Notes: generated from the letters alone by a model not told the origin. Positions 49,889 through 58,973 are shown, numbered from the stretch's first letter. The stretch: DNA of 64,000 nucleotides from Oscillospiraceae bacterium (GCA_902793285.1 CADBCV010000005.1:1-64000), one strand, 5' to 3'. Translations and numbers: made by a program.

Positions 49889-50554
49889 GTGATCAAAATC
49901 GCACCCTCTGTCCTGGCGGCGGATTTTTGCAGGCTTGGTGCGGAGGCGGCTGAGGTGAAGGCCGCCGGGGCCGACTATCTGCATGTGGACGTGATGGACG
50001 GGCTGCTTGTCCCGAATATCTCCATCGGCATCCCGGTGGTGGAATCCCTTCGCCGCGCGACGGATATGTTCCTCGACGTGCACCTCATGATAACGGAGCC
50101 TGTCCGCTATGCCGAGCGCTTCTGCAAGGCCGGGGCGGACCTCGTGAACCTGCATGTGGAGTCCGACACGCAGGAGAATACGCTTCGCGCCATCGAGATC
50201 ATCAGGGCCTGCGGGAAGAGGGCGGGCGTCACGCTCAAGCCCAAGACACCCGCAGAGGCTGTGCTTCCGTTTCTGGATCGGGTCGACCTCATCCTCGTCA
50301 TGACGGTGGAACCTGGCTTCGGCGGCCAGCACTTCATGGCGGCCCAGCTTCCGAAGATCCGGGAGATCCGGCGGCTTATCGAGATGAATAACCCCGCGTG
50401 CGAGCTGGAGGTCGACGGCGGCATCGACCGGGACACCGCGCCGCAATGTGCAGAGGCGGGGGCGAACGTCCTCGTCGCGGGCAGCGCCGTCTTCGGAAAG
50501 CCCGACCGGGCGGCCGCCATCCGCGCCATCCGCGAGAATTGTTTGAAAAACTGA
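49889..50554 (+). CDS. rpe: Ribulose-phosphate 3-epimerase
   Basis: A 221-residue TIM-barrel enzyme interconverting ribulose 5-phosphate and xylulose 5-phosphate. KIAPSVLAADFCRLG, DYLHVDVMDGLLVPN, LDVHLMI, VEPGFGGQHFM and LEVDGGID carry the metal and catalytic residues (two His, two Asp). The start is GTG with a weak purine-rich RBS. It is grouped with recR rather than with prpC/prkC, which is unusual for Firmicutes. Confidence 0.94.
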   Translation: MIKIAPSVLAADFCRLGAEAAEVKAAGADYLHVDVMDGLLVPNISIGIPVVESLRRATDMFLDVHLMITEPVRYAERFCKAGADLVNLHVESDTQENTLRAIEIIRACGKRAGVTLKPKTPAEAVLPFLDRVDLILVMTVEPGFGGQHFMAAQLPKIREIRRLIEMNNPACELEVDGGIDRDTAPQCAEAGANVLVAGSAVFGKPDRAAAIRAIRENCLKN

Positions 50555-50566
50555 GGATATATACCT

Positions 50567-51166
50567 ATGGCTTTCTTTCCCGCATCCCTTGAAAACCTGG
50601 TGGACCGCTTCGCCTCTCTCCCCGGCATCGGGAGAAAGAGCGCACAGAGACTTGCCTTCCACGTCCTCTCCCTGCCCGACGATGAGGCCAGGGCCTTTGC
50701 CGACGCGATCCTCGACGCGAAGAGCAGCGTACACTGCTGCCGCATCTGTCAAAACCTGACGGAGGGGGAGATCTGCTCTGTCTGCGCGAGCGAAACCCGC
50801 GACAAGAGCACCATCTGCGTCGTATCGGAGCCCCGGGATGTGGCAAGCATCGAGCGCGGGCACGAGTATAACGGCACCTATCACGTCCTGCATGGGGTTC
50901 TGAGCCCCATGGGACACGTCGGGCCGGACGATATCCGCATCAAGGAGCTTCTGGTGCGCGTCGCGGACAGCGCCGTGGAGGAGGTCATCATGGCCACAAA
51001 CCCCGACACCGAGGGGGAGGCAACGGCCATGTACATCTCGCGCCTTTTAAAGCCCTTCGGCGTGAAGACCACGCGCCTTGCCTACGGGATTCCCGTGGGC
51101 TCAAATCTCGAGTTTACGGACGACGCGACCCTGAACCGCGCCATCGAGGGGCGCACGGAGATCTGA
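50567..51166 (+). CDS. recR: Recombination protein RecR
   Basis: A 199-residue protein for RecFOR-mediated gap repair. It has the helix-hairpin-helix LPGIGRKSAQRLAFHVL, the zinc finger CCRICQNLTEGEICSVC, and the Toprim domain (ICVVSEPRDVASIE, ATNPDTEGEATAMY), followed by the Walker-B-like C-terminus YGIPVGSNLEFTDDATL. It starts 12 bp after rpe. Confidence 0.96.
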   Translation: MAFFPASLENLVDRFASLPGIGRKSAQRLAFHVLSLPDDEARAFADAILDAKSSVHCCRICQNLTEGEICSVCASETRDKSTICVVSEPRDVASIERGHEYNGTYHVLHGVLSPMGHVGPDDIRIKELLVRVADSAVEEVIMATNPDTEGEATAMYISRLLKPFGVKTTRLAYGIPVGSNLEFTDDATLNRAIEGRTEI

Positions 51167-51231
51167 TTAAATATTGCTTCTCCGGGCTATACTGTTACCC
51201 TGTACTACATAGCTTTTCGCTGTAAAGTCTC

Positions 51232-51316
51232 TGTCATTCTGAGGAACTCTGTTCCGAAGAATCCCGTCGTTTATTGCGCAATCCCGGGAGATCCTTCACT
51301 TGCGTTCAGGATGACA
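51232..51316. repeat. Short palindromic dispersed repeat
   Basis: An 85-bp element. Its ends TGTCATTCTGA (from 51232) and TTCAGGATGACA (to 51316) are near-perfect inverted repeats. The interior has GAAGAATCC and GGGAGATCCTTC as a second complementary pair. This sequence type is frequent in intergenic regions of Clostridia. It lies between recR and rnjA. Confidence 0.7.
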
Positions 51317-51369
51317 CGGCATCATTGCAATACATAACTTTTAACCTAACCTGACTGATTGGAGCGAAC

Positions 51370-53028
51370 ATGATTTCAAAACTCAAAATAATCCCCCTTG
51401 GCGGACTCGGCGAGATCGGCAAAAACATGTACGCCTACGAGTTCGGGAACGACATCATCGTGGTAGACTGCGGGATGGGCTTTCCGGATGAGGACATGTA
51501 CGGCATCGACAGCGTTTTTCCCGACATTTCGTACCTGCGCGCCAATAAGGAGAAGCTGCGCGGCATCATCCTCACCCATGGGCATGAGGACCATATCGGC
51601 GCCGTGCCCTACATCCTGCGGGAGCTGGATGTGCCCATCTACACCCTGCCGCTCACGGCGGCGCTTGTCGAGCTCAAGCTGGAGGAGCATGAGCTTCTCT
51701 ACAACACCCAGATCTTCACAAAGAAGACCGGCTCCAGCTTTCGGCTCGGCTGCTTCACGGTGGAGTTTATCCATGTGAACCACTCCATCCCGGATTCCGC
51801 CGCCGTCGCCATCACGACGCCCATCGGCACCGTGATCCACACCGGCGACTATAAGATCGACGTGACGCCCATCTCCGGCCGCATGATCGACCTTGTGCGC
51901 TTCGGCCAGCTCGGAAACGAAGGGGTCCTCGCCCTGATGGGAGAGTCCACAAATGTGGAGGTGCGCGGCCACTCCGACTCTGAGAGCAAGGTGGGGGAGA
52001 GCTTTGACAAGCTCTTTATGGGCTGCGACAAGCGTATCATCATCACCACCTTTGCCTCGAACGTCCACCGCCTGCAGCAGATCATCAACGTCGCGGCAAA
52101 GTACCACCGCAAGGTCGGCATTACGGGCCGCAGCATGGAAAACGTGCTGAACGTGGCAAACGTCCTCGGCTACATGGACATCCCCGACAATGTCATGGTG
52201 GACATCGAGAAGATCAACAAGCTGCCCCGGAACCAGACCGTCATCATCTCCACCGGCAGCCAGGGTGAGGCGATGTCCGCCCTCTACCGCATGGCCTTTT
52301 CCGAGCATAAGCAGATCCAGGTGGACGCGGGCGACCGGGTCATCATCTCGGCCTCGGCCATCCCCGGCAACGAGACCACCATCAGCCGCGTCATTGACGA
52401 GCTTTTCCACAAGGGTGCGGAGGTCATCTATGACCGGCACACGGATCTGCACGTCACGGGCCACGCCTGCCAGGAAGAGCTCAAAATGATGCTGGCCCTC
52501 ACAAGGCCGAAGTTCTTTGTCCCCATCCACGGGGAGCACAGAATGCTCGTCAAGCACGCGGAGCTTGCCAAGAAGATGGGCGTTGCGCCGAAGAACGTGG
52601 TCATCGCGGAAAACGGCGGCGTCATCGAGATCACAAAAAAGAGCATCAAGTGCGAGACCACTGTCCCCGCCGGCGCTGTCCTGGTGGACGGCAGCGGTGT
52701 GGGCGAGGTCGGCAGCGTTGTCCTGCGCGACCGGCACAAGCTCGCGGAGGACGGGATGGTCGTCGTGGTTCTGCCGTACTCGAGCTATGACCACAGGCTC
52801 CTCTCCGAGCCGCAGATCATCACGCGCGGCTTCATCTATGTCAAGGAGGCGGAGGAGCTTATGGAGGAGCTCAAGCGCGTCGCCACGGAGTCGGCCGAAG
52901 CCTGCGCCGCCCAGCACATCAACGACTGGACCGCCATCAAGGGCAAGGTGAAAAACAACCTCTCCGGCTACCTCTACAAAACCACCCGCCGCAGCCCCAT
53001 GATCCTCCCCGTGATCACCGAAATCTGA
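51370..53028 (+). CDS. rnjA: Ribonuclease J
   Basis: A 552-residue metallo-beta-lactamase-fold RNase with 5'-3' exonuclease and endonuclease activity. LGGLGEIGKNMYAYE, the metal motif THGHEDHIGAVPY (HxHxDH), NHSIPDSAAVAI and HTGDYKID are visible. The beta-CASP motifs are STNVEVRGHSDSE and STGSQGEAMSAL. The HVTGHACQEELKMMLAL and FVPIHGEHRML blocks are also conserved. Only one RNase J is present in the window. Confidence 0.95.
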   Translation: MISKLKIIPLGGLGEIGKNMYAYEFGNDIIVVDCGMGFPDEDMYGIDSVFPDISYLRANKEKLRGIILTHGHEDHIGAVPYILRELDVPIYTLPLTAALVELKLEEHELLYNTQIFTKKTGSSFRLGCFTVEFIHVNHSIPDSAAVAITTPIGTVIHTGDYKIDVTPISGRMIDLVRFGQLGNEGVLALMGESTNVEVRGHSDSESKVGESFDKLFMGCDKRIIITTFASNVHRLQQIINVAAKYHRKVGITGRSMENVLNVANVLGYMDIPDNVMVDIEKINKLPRNQTVIISTGSQGEAMSALYRMAFSEHKQIQVDAGDRVIISASAIPGNETTISRVIDELFHKGAEVIYDRHTDLHVTGHACQEELKMMLALTRPKFFVPIHGEHRMLVKHAELAKKMGVAPKNVVIAENGGVIEITKKSIKCETTVPAGAVLVDGSGVGEVGSVVLRDRHKLAEDGMVVVVLPYSSYDHRLLSEPQIITRGFIYVKEAEELMEELKRVATESAEACAAQHINDWTAIKGKVKNNLSGYLYKTTRRSPMILPVITEI

Positions 53029-53066
53029 GCGAATAAAAAAGCAAAAGCGCATATTATTGAAAAAAA

Positions 53067-53094
53067 CGTAGGGGTCGATGCCCTCATCGACCCG
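53067..53094. repeat. Solitary end of the CGTAGGGG element family
   Basis: CGTAGGGG followed by a 9-bp hairpin (53072-53080 with 53085-53093) resembles the left ends of the larger elements. No matching right end follows. Confidence 0.45.
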
Positions 53095-53120
53095 CATAAA
53101 GAATTTTGAAAATGATAGAA

Positions 53121-53159
53121 GCCTCGGGCGAGTTTGTATGTCTTGCCCGAGGCTTTTTT
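53121..53159 (+). terminator. Terminator after rnjA
   Basis: A 9-bp stem (from 53121, closing at 53153) with a loop of about 15 nt is followed by TTTTTT. The metF stop codon starts at its end on the other strand. Confidence 0.85.
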
Positions 53160-54046
53160 CACAGCTCCCGTATCGCCTCCATGATGCGCACCATGAGGGC
53201 CGTGCGGGAGAAGGGGGTGATGAGAAAATACCCGTCCACATAAGTCGCCATGCGCCGCGCGATATCAAGCGAGAGCTCGAGCGCGATCGCCTCCCCGCGC
53301 TCCCTGTCCACCCCCTCGTAGCGGGCGACGGTCTTCTCGTCCACGGAGATGCCCGCGACCTCGCGGTTTAAGTAGAGGGCGTTTTTGTGGCTCACGATGG
53401 GCATGATCCCGCCGAGGAGCCTTGCGTGCAGGGTCTTACGCGCAAGGCGGAGGTTGTCGAGCGCCTCTTCGGTGAAGACGGGCTGGGTGAGAAAGCCGAC
53501 GGCGCCCCGCGCCTCCTTCTCAAGCGCAAGCTCCAATTGAATGGGAAAGCTCCGGGCGTTCACGTTGAGGGCTGCGAAGATGTGAAACGGGGCGGGGAAG
53601 AGCGTCTCGTTCAGCCCCGCGACAAATTCGATGAGCCCGCGGGAGTTGAAGTGATAGACCCCCTTGTCTGTCTCGCGCCTCTCCCGCGGGATGGGGTCCC
53701 CGGTGACGAGGAGGATGTTTTCGATCTCCTCTGCCGAGAGGCCGAGCAGCAGGGCCTGCGCCGCGATGCGGTTCCGGTCCCGGCAGGCGAGGTGGGGCAT
53801 GACCTCGATCCCGAGCTCGCGCCGGAGCTTACAGGCGGTCATGCAGGCATCCATGCGCGCAAGGGCGAGAGGGGAGTCCGGCACGGTGATAAGCTCCGCG
53901 CCCCCGTCCCGGAGCTCTCGCGCCCCCTGCATATAGCGCGCAATGTCACCGCCCGCGGGGGAGTCCAGCTCCACCGCAAAAGGCCGGCGCGCGGGATCGC
54001 AGAGCGCGTCCCAGAAGCGTGTGTTTTTCGTCTCGTTCCCGTTCAT
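53159..54046 (-). CDS. metF: Methylenetetrahydrofolate reductase
   Basis: A 295-residue flavoenzyme TIM barrel. FAVELDSPAGGD, ELITVPDSPLALARMDA, VMPHLACRDRNRIAAQALL and LLVTGDP are the family blocks that bind folate and FAD. GFLTQPVFTEEALDNLRLA and GGIMPIVSHKNALYLNREV follow. It makes 5-methyl-THF for the upstream MetH. The ATGA overlap with metH shows translational coupling. Confidence 0.93.
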   Translation of the reverse strand: MNGNETKNTRFWDALCDPARRPFAVELDSPAGGDIARYMQGARELRDGGAELITVPDSPLALARMDACMTACKLRRELGIEVMPHLACRDRNRIAAQALLLGLSAEEIENILLVTGDPIPRERRETDKGVYHFNSRGLIEFVAGLNETLFPAPFHIFAALNVNARSFPIQLELALEKEARGAVGFLTQPVFTEEALDNLRLARKTLHARLLGGIMPIVSHKNALYLNREVAGISVDEKTVARYEGVDRERGEAIALELSLDIARRMATYVDGYFLITPFSRTALMVRIMEAIREL

Positions 54047-56391
54047 CCAAGCACCCTCTTTGCAATGTCGGCGCTCTGCTTTGCGTCCTTCGCGTAGTAG
54101 TCCGCGCCGATCTCCTTTGCGTACTCCGGCGTGAGCACCGCGCCGCCTACCATGACCTTGCAGGCGTGGCCGCTCTCTCTGAGCGCCGCAATGGTCTCAG
54201 CCATGCTGGGGACCGTCGTGGTCATGAGGGCCGAGAGGCCCACAAGCTGTATGTTCTCCCGGATGGCGGTCTCCACAATGCGCTCCGGCGGCACGTCCCG
54301 CCCGAGATCGAGCACCGTGTAGCCGTAGTTTTCCAGCACGACCTTCACAATGTTTTTCCCGATGTCGTGGATGTCCCCCCGCACGGTGGCGAGGAGGATC
54401 CTGCCCCGGGAGACGGACTGCCCGCCCCGGGCGGCGATGCGGCTTTTGATGAGCTCAAAACCCTCGCAGGCGGCGTTTGCGGCCTTGATGAGCTGGGGAA
54501 GAAAGAGCTCCTGCCGCTCGTAGCGCTCGCCCACCTCGTCAAGCGCCGGGATGAGGAGGGTGTCGATCACCGAAAGCTCGTCCATCTCCCGGAGCGCCTT
54601 CTCTGTGAGGGCGGCGGTCTCACGGCCGAGACCGCGCAGCACGGCCTCCCGGAGCGTCATATCCTGCATCGGTGCCACTGTCGCGGGCGCGGGGAGCAAG
54701 TCGGAAAAGCGGCGGATATAGGCCTCGCAGTCCGGATCCTGCCCCGCGAGAGCCCGGTGCGCCGCCACCGCGTCCATCATGGCGCGCTGATTGGGGTTCA
54801 GGATGGGGAGATCCAGACCCACTGCGAGGGCCTGGCTTAAAAAGCAGGCGGAGATCGTCTCCCGCGCGGGAAGGCCGAAGGAGATGTTGCTGACGCCGAG
54901 CGTGGTGGAAAGCCCCAGCTCCGCCTTTACAGTGCGCACGGCCTTGAGCGTTTCCGCGGCCTGCTCCTGCTGGGCCGAGACCGTGAGCGTGAGGCAGTCG
55001 ATGATGACGTCCTCCCTGGGGATTCCATAGGATTCCGCCGCCCGGAGGATGCGCCGCGCAATCTCCACGCGACCCTCGGCGCTCGGGGGGATGCCGTTTT
55101 CATCCATGCAGAGGCCCACCACGGCGGCTCCGTACTTTTTGCAGAGCGGCAGCACGGCGTCCAGCACCTCCCGCCGGCCGTTGACGGAGTTTACGATGGC
55201 CTTGCCGTGATAGACACGAAGCCCCGCCTCGATCGCCTTAGGGTCGGAGGAGTCGAGCTGCAGGGGGAGGTCCACCGCCGCCTGCAGGGCCTTCACGACG
55301 TTTCGCATCATGGCGGCCTCGTCCACGCCGGGAAGCCCGACGTTAACGTCCAGGATCTCCGCGCCCGCGTCCTGCTGCTCGATGCCCTGGCGGACGATGT
55401 AGTCAAGATCCCCCTCGCGCAGGGCCTGCTGAAAGCGCTTCTTGCCCGTGGGGTTGATGCGCTCGCCGACGATGCGCACAGCGTCGAGCTCCGCTTCCCG
55501 CACCGCGCAGCAGATCCCGTGCCGCCGCGCGCGTCTCTGAGGCGCGGGGCCTGGGGCGTGTAAACGCGCGCAGAGGCATCGGATAAAGTCCGGCGTCGTG
55601 CCGCAGCAGCCGCCGACGGCGAAGACCCCAAAGGGGAGGGCCTTTGCAAGCGCCTCCGCAAAGTCCGCCGGCGCGATTTTGTATTCCCCGGTCGCGGGGT
55701 CGGGAAGCCCCGCGTTGGGCTTCAGGAGGATCGGCAGGTCTGTCCATTCCCGCAACTCCCGCACAAGGGGCAGCAGCTCCTGCGGGCCGAGACTGCAGTT
55801 GAAGCCCAGAGCGTCCACGCCGAGGCCCGTGAGCGTGAGGGCCATGGCGGGCACAGTCACGCCGAGAAAGCTGCGGCCGGTTTTTTCAAAGGTCATGCTG
55901 GCCCAGACGGGCAGGCAGGTGTTCTCCTTCGCGGCGAGCACGGCGGCACGGAGCTCCGCAAGGTCGCTCATGGTCTCGAACACGACAAGATCCGCGCCGG
56001 CCTCCTCGCCGGCGGTCACCATCTCGCGGAAGATGTCATAGGCATCCTCAAAGGCGAGATCGCCGAGCGGCTCCAGAAGCTGCCCGATGGGGCCGATGTC
56101 GAGGGCGACCTTCACGTCCCGCCCCGCGTCCGCCTCTCTCGCGCAGCGGACGGCGGCGCGGATGAGCTCTGTCGGTGCATAGCCGCAGCCTGCCGTTTTC
56201 CGGCGGTTCGCGCCGAAAGTGTTGGTGTAGAGGACGCGGCTGCCCGCCTCCACGTAATGCCGGTGGATTGCCGCGACGCGCTCCGGGTGCGTAATACACC
56301 AGGTCTCAGGCAGCTCCCCGGTCTCGAGACCCGCCGCCTGGAGCATGGTGCCCATGGCGCCGTCGAGAATGAGAATGTCAGGCTTTTCCAC
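54043..56391 (-). CDS. metH: Cobalamin-dependent methionine synthase lacking the reactivation domain
   Basis: A 782-residue protein. Residues 1-290 form the homocysteine-binding barrel (LDGAMGTMLQAAGLE, ALGFNCSLGP, and the zinc motif VGGCCGTTPDFI). Residues about 305-570 are the pterin-binding barrel (VGERINPTGKKRFQQAL and LDVNVGLPGVDE). Residues about 590-790 are the B12 cap and Rossmann domains (GDIHDIGKNIVKVVLENYGY with the DxHxxG cobalt-ligating His). The C-terminal AdoMet activation domain is missing but is encoded by the preceding gene. A GTG start at 56391 follows AAGGAGGGG. Confidence 0.94.
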   Translation of the reverse strand: MEKPDILILDGAMGTMLQAAGLETGELPETWCITHPERVAAIHRHYVEAGSRVLYTNTFGANRRKTAGCGYAPTELIRAAVRCAREADAGRDVKVALDIGPIGQLLEPLGDLAFEDAYDIFREMVTAGEEAGADLVVFETMSDLAELRAAVLAAKENTCLPVWASMTFEKTGRSFLGVTVPAMALTLTGLGVDALGFNCSLGPQELLPLVRELREWTDLPILLKPNAGLPDPATGEYKIAPADFAEALAKALPFGVFAVGGCCGTTPDFIRCLCARLHAPGPAPQRRARRHGICCAVREAELDAVRIVGERINPTGKKRFQQALREGDLDYIVRQGIEQQDAGAEILDVNVGLPGVDEAAMMRNVVKALQAAVDLPLQLDSSDPKAIEAGLRVYHGKAIVNSVNGRREVLDAVLPLCKKYGAAVVGLCMDENGIPPSAEGRVEIARRILRAAESYGIPREDVIIDCLTLTVSAQQEQAAETLKAVRTVKAELGLSTTLGVSNISFGLPARETISACFLSQALAVGLDLPILNPNQRAMMDAVAAHRALAGQDPDCEAYIRRFSDLLPAPATVAPMQDMTLREAVLRGLGRETAALTEKALREMDELSVIDTLLIPALDEVGERYERQELFLPQLIKAANAACEGFELIKSRIAARGGQSVSRGRILLATVRGDIHDIGKNIVKVVLENYGYTVLDLGRDVPPERIVETAIRENIQLVGLSALMTTTVPSMAETIAALRESGHACKVMVGGAVLTPEYAKEIGADYYAKDAKQSADIAKRVLG

Positions 56392-57049
56392 AGCTTTTCC
56401 CCTCCTTCCGATAGGCGCAGGCAAAGCGCCCGAGACAGTCCCCGCAGCCGCTCTGCCGGTTTTCCCGCGGCGTGTCGGACACTCCGATCAGGGCCGTGAC
56501 GCTCTTCTGCGGGATCATGAGGCCGCTCTCGGTGAGGCTCACCCCGATGCGGCGCGAAACATCCAGAAGCCGGAAGACCGCCCGCTGCTCTTCGAGGGGA
56601 TAGTCCCCGTAGCCCGGGCTGAAGCGCCCGGTGAGATGCCGTGGGGCGAGCTCTTTGGAGAGATCCGCGCAGAAGGCGTCGCACACCGCCTCAATGGCGG
56701 CGCTCCCTACGGCATCGAGCAAAACGGCGTCCGCCATGCTGCGAAGCTGCGTCCGGCGGATAAGGCTTTCCGTCTCCATGCCGAGCGTCGCGGCAAAGAG
56801 AACAGCCTGGGTGCAGCCTGCGAGAAAGTCTTTGATGTCGCGCCCAGCGGGGGTATAGTCGGTCCCCGCAAAGCGCCCGCCGTCCGTGAGCGCAAAGAGC
56901 CGCCACACAAGCCTGGGCCGCGCGTTTTTGAGGATCAGCGCCTCGCAGCGATCAAGGTCCGCCTCAAGCTCTGCTGTCAGGGCCGCGCCGTGCCAGGCGA
57001 GATAGCGCAGGGTCTCCGCGCGCGGGATTTTCTCCAGTCTTGCCTCCAC
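56378..57049 (-). CDS. Stand-alone methionine synthase activation-domain protein
   Basis: A 223-residue protein resembling the AdoMet-dependent reactivation module of MetH. The central blocks VLFAATLGMETESLIRRTQ, SMADAVLLDAVGSAAIEAVCDAF and RFSPGYGDYPLEEQRAVFRLLD are recognisable, as is LTESGLMIPQKSVTALIGVS. The C-terminus adds a cysteine cluster (SGCGDCLGRFAC), typical of clostridial versions. It should reductively methylate inactive cobalamin in the MetH encoded 14 bp overlapping downstream. GTG at 57049 follows AAAGGGGG. Confidence 0.9.
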   Translation of the reverse strand: MEARLEKIPRAETLRYLAWHGAALTAELEADLDRCEALILKNARPRLVWRLFALTDGGRFAGTDYTPAGRDIKDFLAGCTQAVLFAATLGMETESLIRRTQLRSMADAVLLDAVGSAAIEAVCDAFCADLSKELAPRHLTGRFSPGYGDYPLEEQRAVFRLLDVSRRIGVSLTESGLMIPQKSVTALIGVSDTPRENRQSGCGDCLGRFACAYRKEGKSCGKA

Positions 57050-57077
57050 AGCGCCGCCCCCTTTCGTATGATTGTCC

Positions 57078-57106
57078 ATTATAAAAAATGCCGCCTGACT
57101 TGTCAA
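57078..57106 (-). promoter_or_regulatory. Consensus promoter of the methionine synthase operon
   Basis: On the minus strand a perfect TTGACA (57106-57101) and a perfect TATAAT (57083-57078) have a 17-bp spacer. The leader is only about 20 nt, so there is no room for a SAM or cobalamin riboswitch. Confidence 0.85.
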
Positions 57107-57160
57107 TCGACGAAATCCGGGCGGCAGCAGGATGATGTTTTTGTAAAAGACAGTGTGAAT

Positions 57161-57310
57161 CGTAGGGACGGGCGTCTCGACCGCCCGGCGGCAAAAAGCT
57201 GTTCCTATAACAAATCCAAGGCGAACACGTACAAAGATACGCAAACGCCTTGGATTCTTGCATGATTTTGAACTGTACCGCGCGGGGCGCCCGGGAGGCC
57301 GCCCCCCACA
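57161..57310. repeat. MITE-like palindromic element, copy C
   Basis: A 150-bp element. Its left end (57161-57188) differs from that of the element at 16601 by one base, and its right end (about 57276-57310) is nearly identical too. The interior is different: an 11-bp inverted repeat AATCCAAGGCG (from about 57214) pairs with CGCCTTGGATT (to about 57255). It sits between the methionine operon promoter and the TRAP operon. Confidence 0.75.
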
Positions 57311-57331
57311 GAGTAACGCCGGTGTATCGCT

Positions 57332-57661
57332 TTATTTCTGAATAAAATCCTCCCGCATGGGAGTGAAGATGTCGAGGAGCTTGGTGTCCTCCAGGATCTG
57401 AACCCCGTGGACAACGTTCGGGGCCACATAGTAGGTGTCGCCGGTCTGGAGAATTTTGTCCTCGCACCCCTCCTCCTGATACACGAGTTTGCCGGAGATG
57501 ATGTAGCCGATCTGCTCGTGCGGGTGGGAGTGCTTTGCCCCGAAGGAGCCCTTCTCAAAGCGGAGCTCCACGGTCATGAGGTTTTGGCTGTAGGAGAGGA
57601 TCTTGCGCGTCACGCCGCCGCCGAGATCGGTGGGGGCGATGTTCTTGTTCTCCGTAACCAT
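57332..57661 (-). CDS. Cupin domain protein
   Basis: A 109-residue single-domain cupin. The metal-binding motif 1 is GAKHSHPHEQIGYIISGKL (HxH...E) and motif 2 is GDTYYVAPNVVHGVQI (His). It is the last gene of the TRAP operon, four bases after dctM, so it may act on or sense the transported acid. The reaction is unknown. Confidence 0.88.
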   Translation of the reverse strand: MVTENKNIAPTDLGGGVTRKILSYSQNLMTVELRFEKGSFGAKHSHPHEQIGYIISGKLVYQEEGCEDKILQTGDTYYVAPNVVHGVQILEDTKLLDIFTPMREDFIQK

Positions 57662-57665
57662 GGCA

Positions 57666-58970
57666 TCACCCGACGAGAGCGCCCGTCACCTTCGGCAGCC
57701 ACAGGCTGATGTCCGGGATGAAAGAGATGAGGAGCAGCGCGATGATCATGCAGAGATAGAAGGGGAGCGTCGCCTTGACGACCTTCTCCATGGGTCTCTT
57801 CGCCACGGCGGAGCCGATGAAGAGCACCGCGCCGACCGGGGGCGTCAGAAGGCCGATGCCGCAGTTGAGGACCATCATGATGCCGAACTGCACGGGATGC
57901 AAGCCCACGCTCTGCGCCACGGGCAGGAGGATGGGCGTCGCGATCAGAATAATGGGCGCCATGTCCATAATCATGCCGAGGATAAGCAGGATCAGGTTCA
58001 GCAGCAGGATCACGACCACGCGGCTCGAGGAGATGCTGGTGATGAAGGTGGCAGCCTTGGCGGGCACATGCAGGAGGGTCAGGCAGTTGCCGAAAGCCGC
58101 GCTCATGGCGATGAGGATCAGCACGATCGCAAGCGTGTCGATGCACTGCTCCAGGCTCTTCCAGACGCCCTTCCAGTCGAGGCCGCGGTAGATGAACACG
58201 GACACCAGCAGGGAGTAGATGACCGCGATGGCGGCGGACTCGGTCGCGGTGAAGACGCCGCCCACGACGCCGACCACGACGATCAGCACGGCGAGCAGGG
58301 CCCAGATGGACTTGCCGATCTGCTTGAAGAAGTTCATGAGGGAGAAGGCCGCGCCCTTGGGGTAGTTGTGCTTGACGGAGAGGATGTAGGACCCCACCAT
58401 CAGCGCGATGGCGAGCAGCGCCCCGGGGATGTAGCCCGCCATGAAGAGGGCGCCCACGGACACGCCGCCGGCGGAGGTCGCGTAGATGACCATGTTGTGG
58501 CTCGGCGGGACAAGAAGCCCTTCGCACGAGGAGGTGATGGTCACGGCGGTGGAGAAGTCCGCGTCGTAGCCCTCATCCACCATCATGGGGATCAGGATGG
58601 AGCCGAGGGAGGCGGTGTCTGCCGAGGCGGAGCCCGAGATGCCGCCGAAGAAGTAGGAGGCCACGATGTTCACCATCGCAAGGCCGCCGCGCATCCAGCC
58701 GACCAGACTGTTCGCGAGGGCGATGAGCTTGTCGGAGATGCCGCCCGTGCCCATCAGCACGCCCATCGTGATGAAGAAGGGGACCGCCATCAGGGAGAAG
58801 GACCAGACGCCCTTCACCATCTGCTGCGGCAGAGTCACGAGATTCTGGCCCATGGAGACCATGCACAGGATCGTGGAGATGCCGACGGAATAGGCGATGG
58901 GGAAGCGCAGGAAGATCATGACGAAGAAGCTCCCCAGCAGGACGATCGTGGATACGGTTTCAGGTGTCAT
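57666..58970 (-). CDS. dctM: TRAP transporter large permease, DctM type
   Basis: A 434-residue membrane protein with about twelve helices. Features of DctM are MIFLRFPIAYSVGIST, VPFFITMGVLMGTGG, GGISGSASADTASLGSI, ITSSCEGLLVPPSHNMVIY and NCGIGLLTPPVGAVLFIG. It uses a sodium gradient to import a carboxylate presented by the DctP-like protein. It starts three bases after dctQ. Confidence 0.94.
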   Translation of the reverse strand: MTPETVSTIVLLGSFFVMIFLRFPIAYSVGISTILCMVSMGQNLVTLPQQMVKGVWSFSLMAVPFFITMGVLMGTGGISDKLIALANSLVGWMRGGLAMVNIVASYFFGGISGSASADTASLGSILIPMMVDEGYDADFSTAVTITSSCEGLLVPPSHNMVIYATSAGGVSVGALFMAGYIPGALLAIALMVGSYILSVKHNYPKGAAFSLMNFFKQIGKSIWALLAVLIVVVGVVGGVFTATESAAIAVIYSLLVSVFIYRGLDWKGVWKSLEQCIDTLAIVLILIAMSAAFGNCLTLLHVPAKAATFITSISSSRVVVILLLNLILLILGMIMDMAPIILIATPILLPVAQSVGLHPVQFGIMMVLNCGIGLLTPPVGAVLFIGSAVAKRPMEKVVKATLPFYLCMIIALLLISFIPDISLWLPKVTGALVG

Positions 58971-58973
58971 GGC

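Noticed and set aside
51376..53268. Minus-strand frame of 630 codons
   Set aside because: It is antisense to rnjA, whose metallo-beta-lactamase motifs are intact.
57050..57160. SAM or cobalamin riboswitch before the methionine synthase operon
   Set aside because: The consensus promoter at 57078-57106 leaves a leader of only about 20 nt, and no B12-box or SAM core was found.
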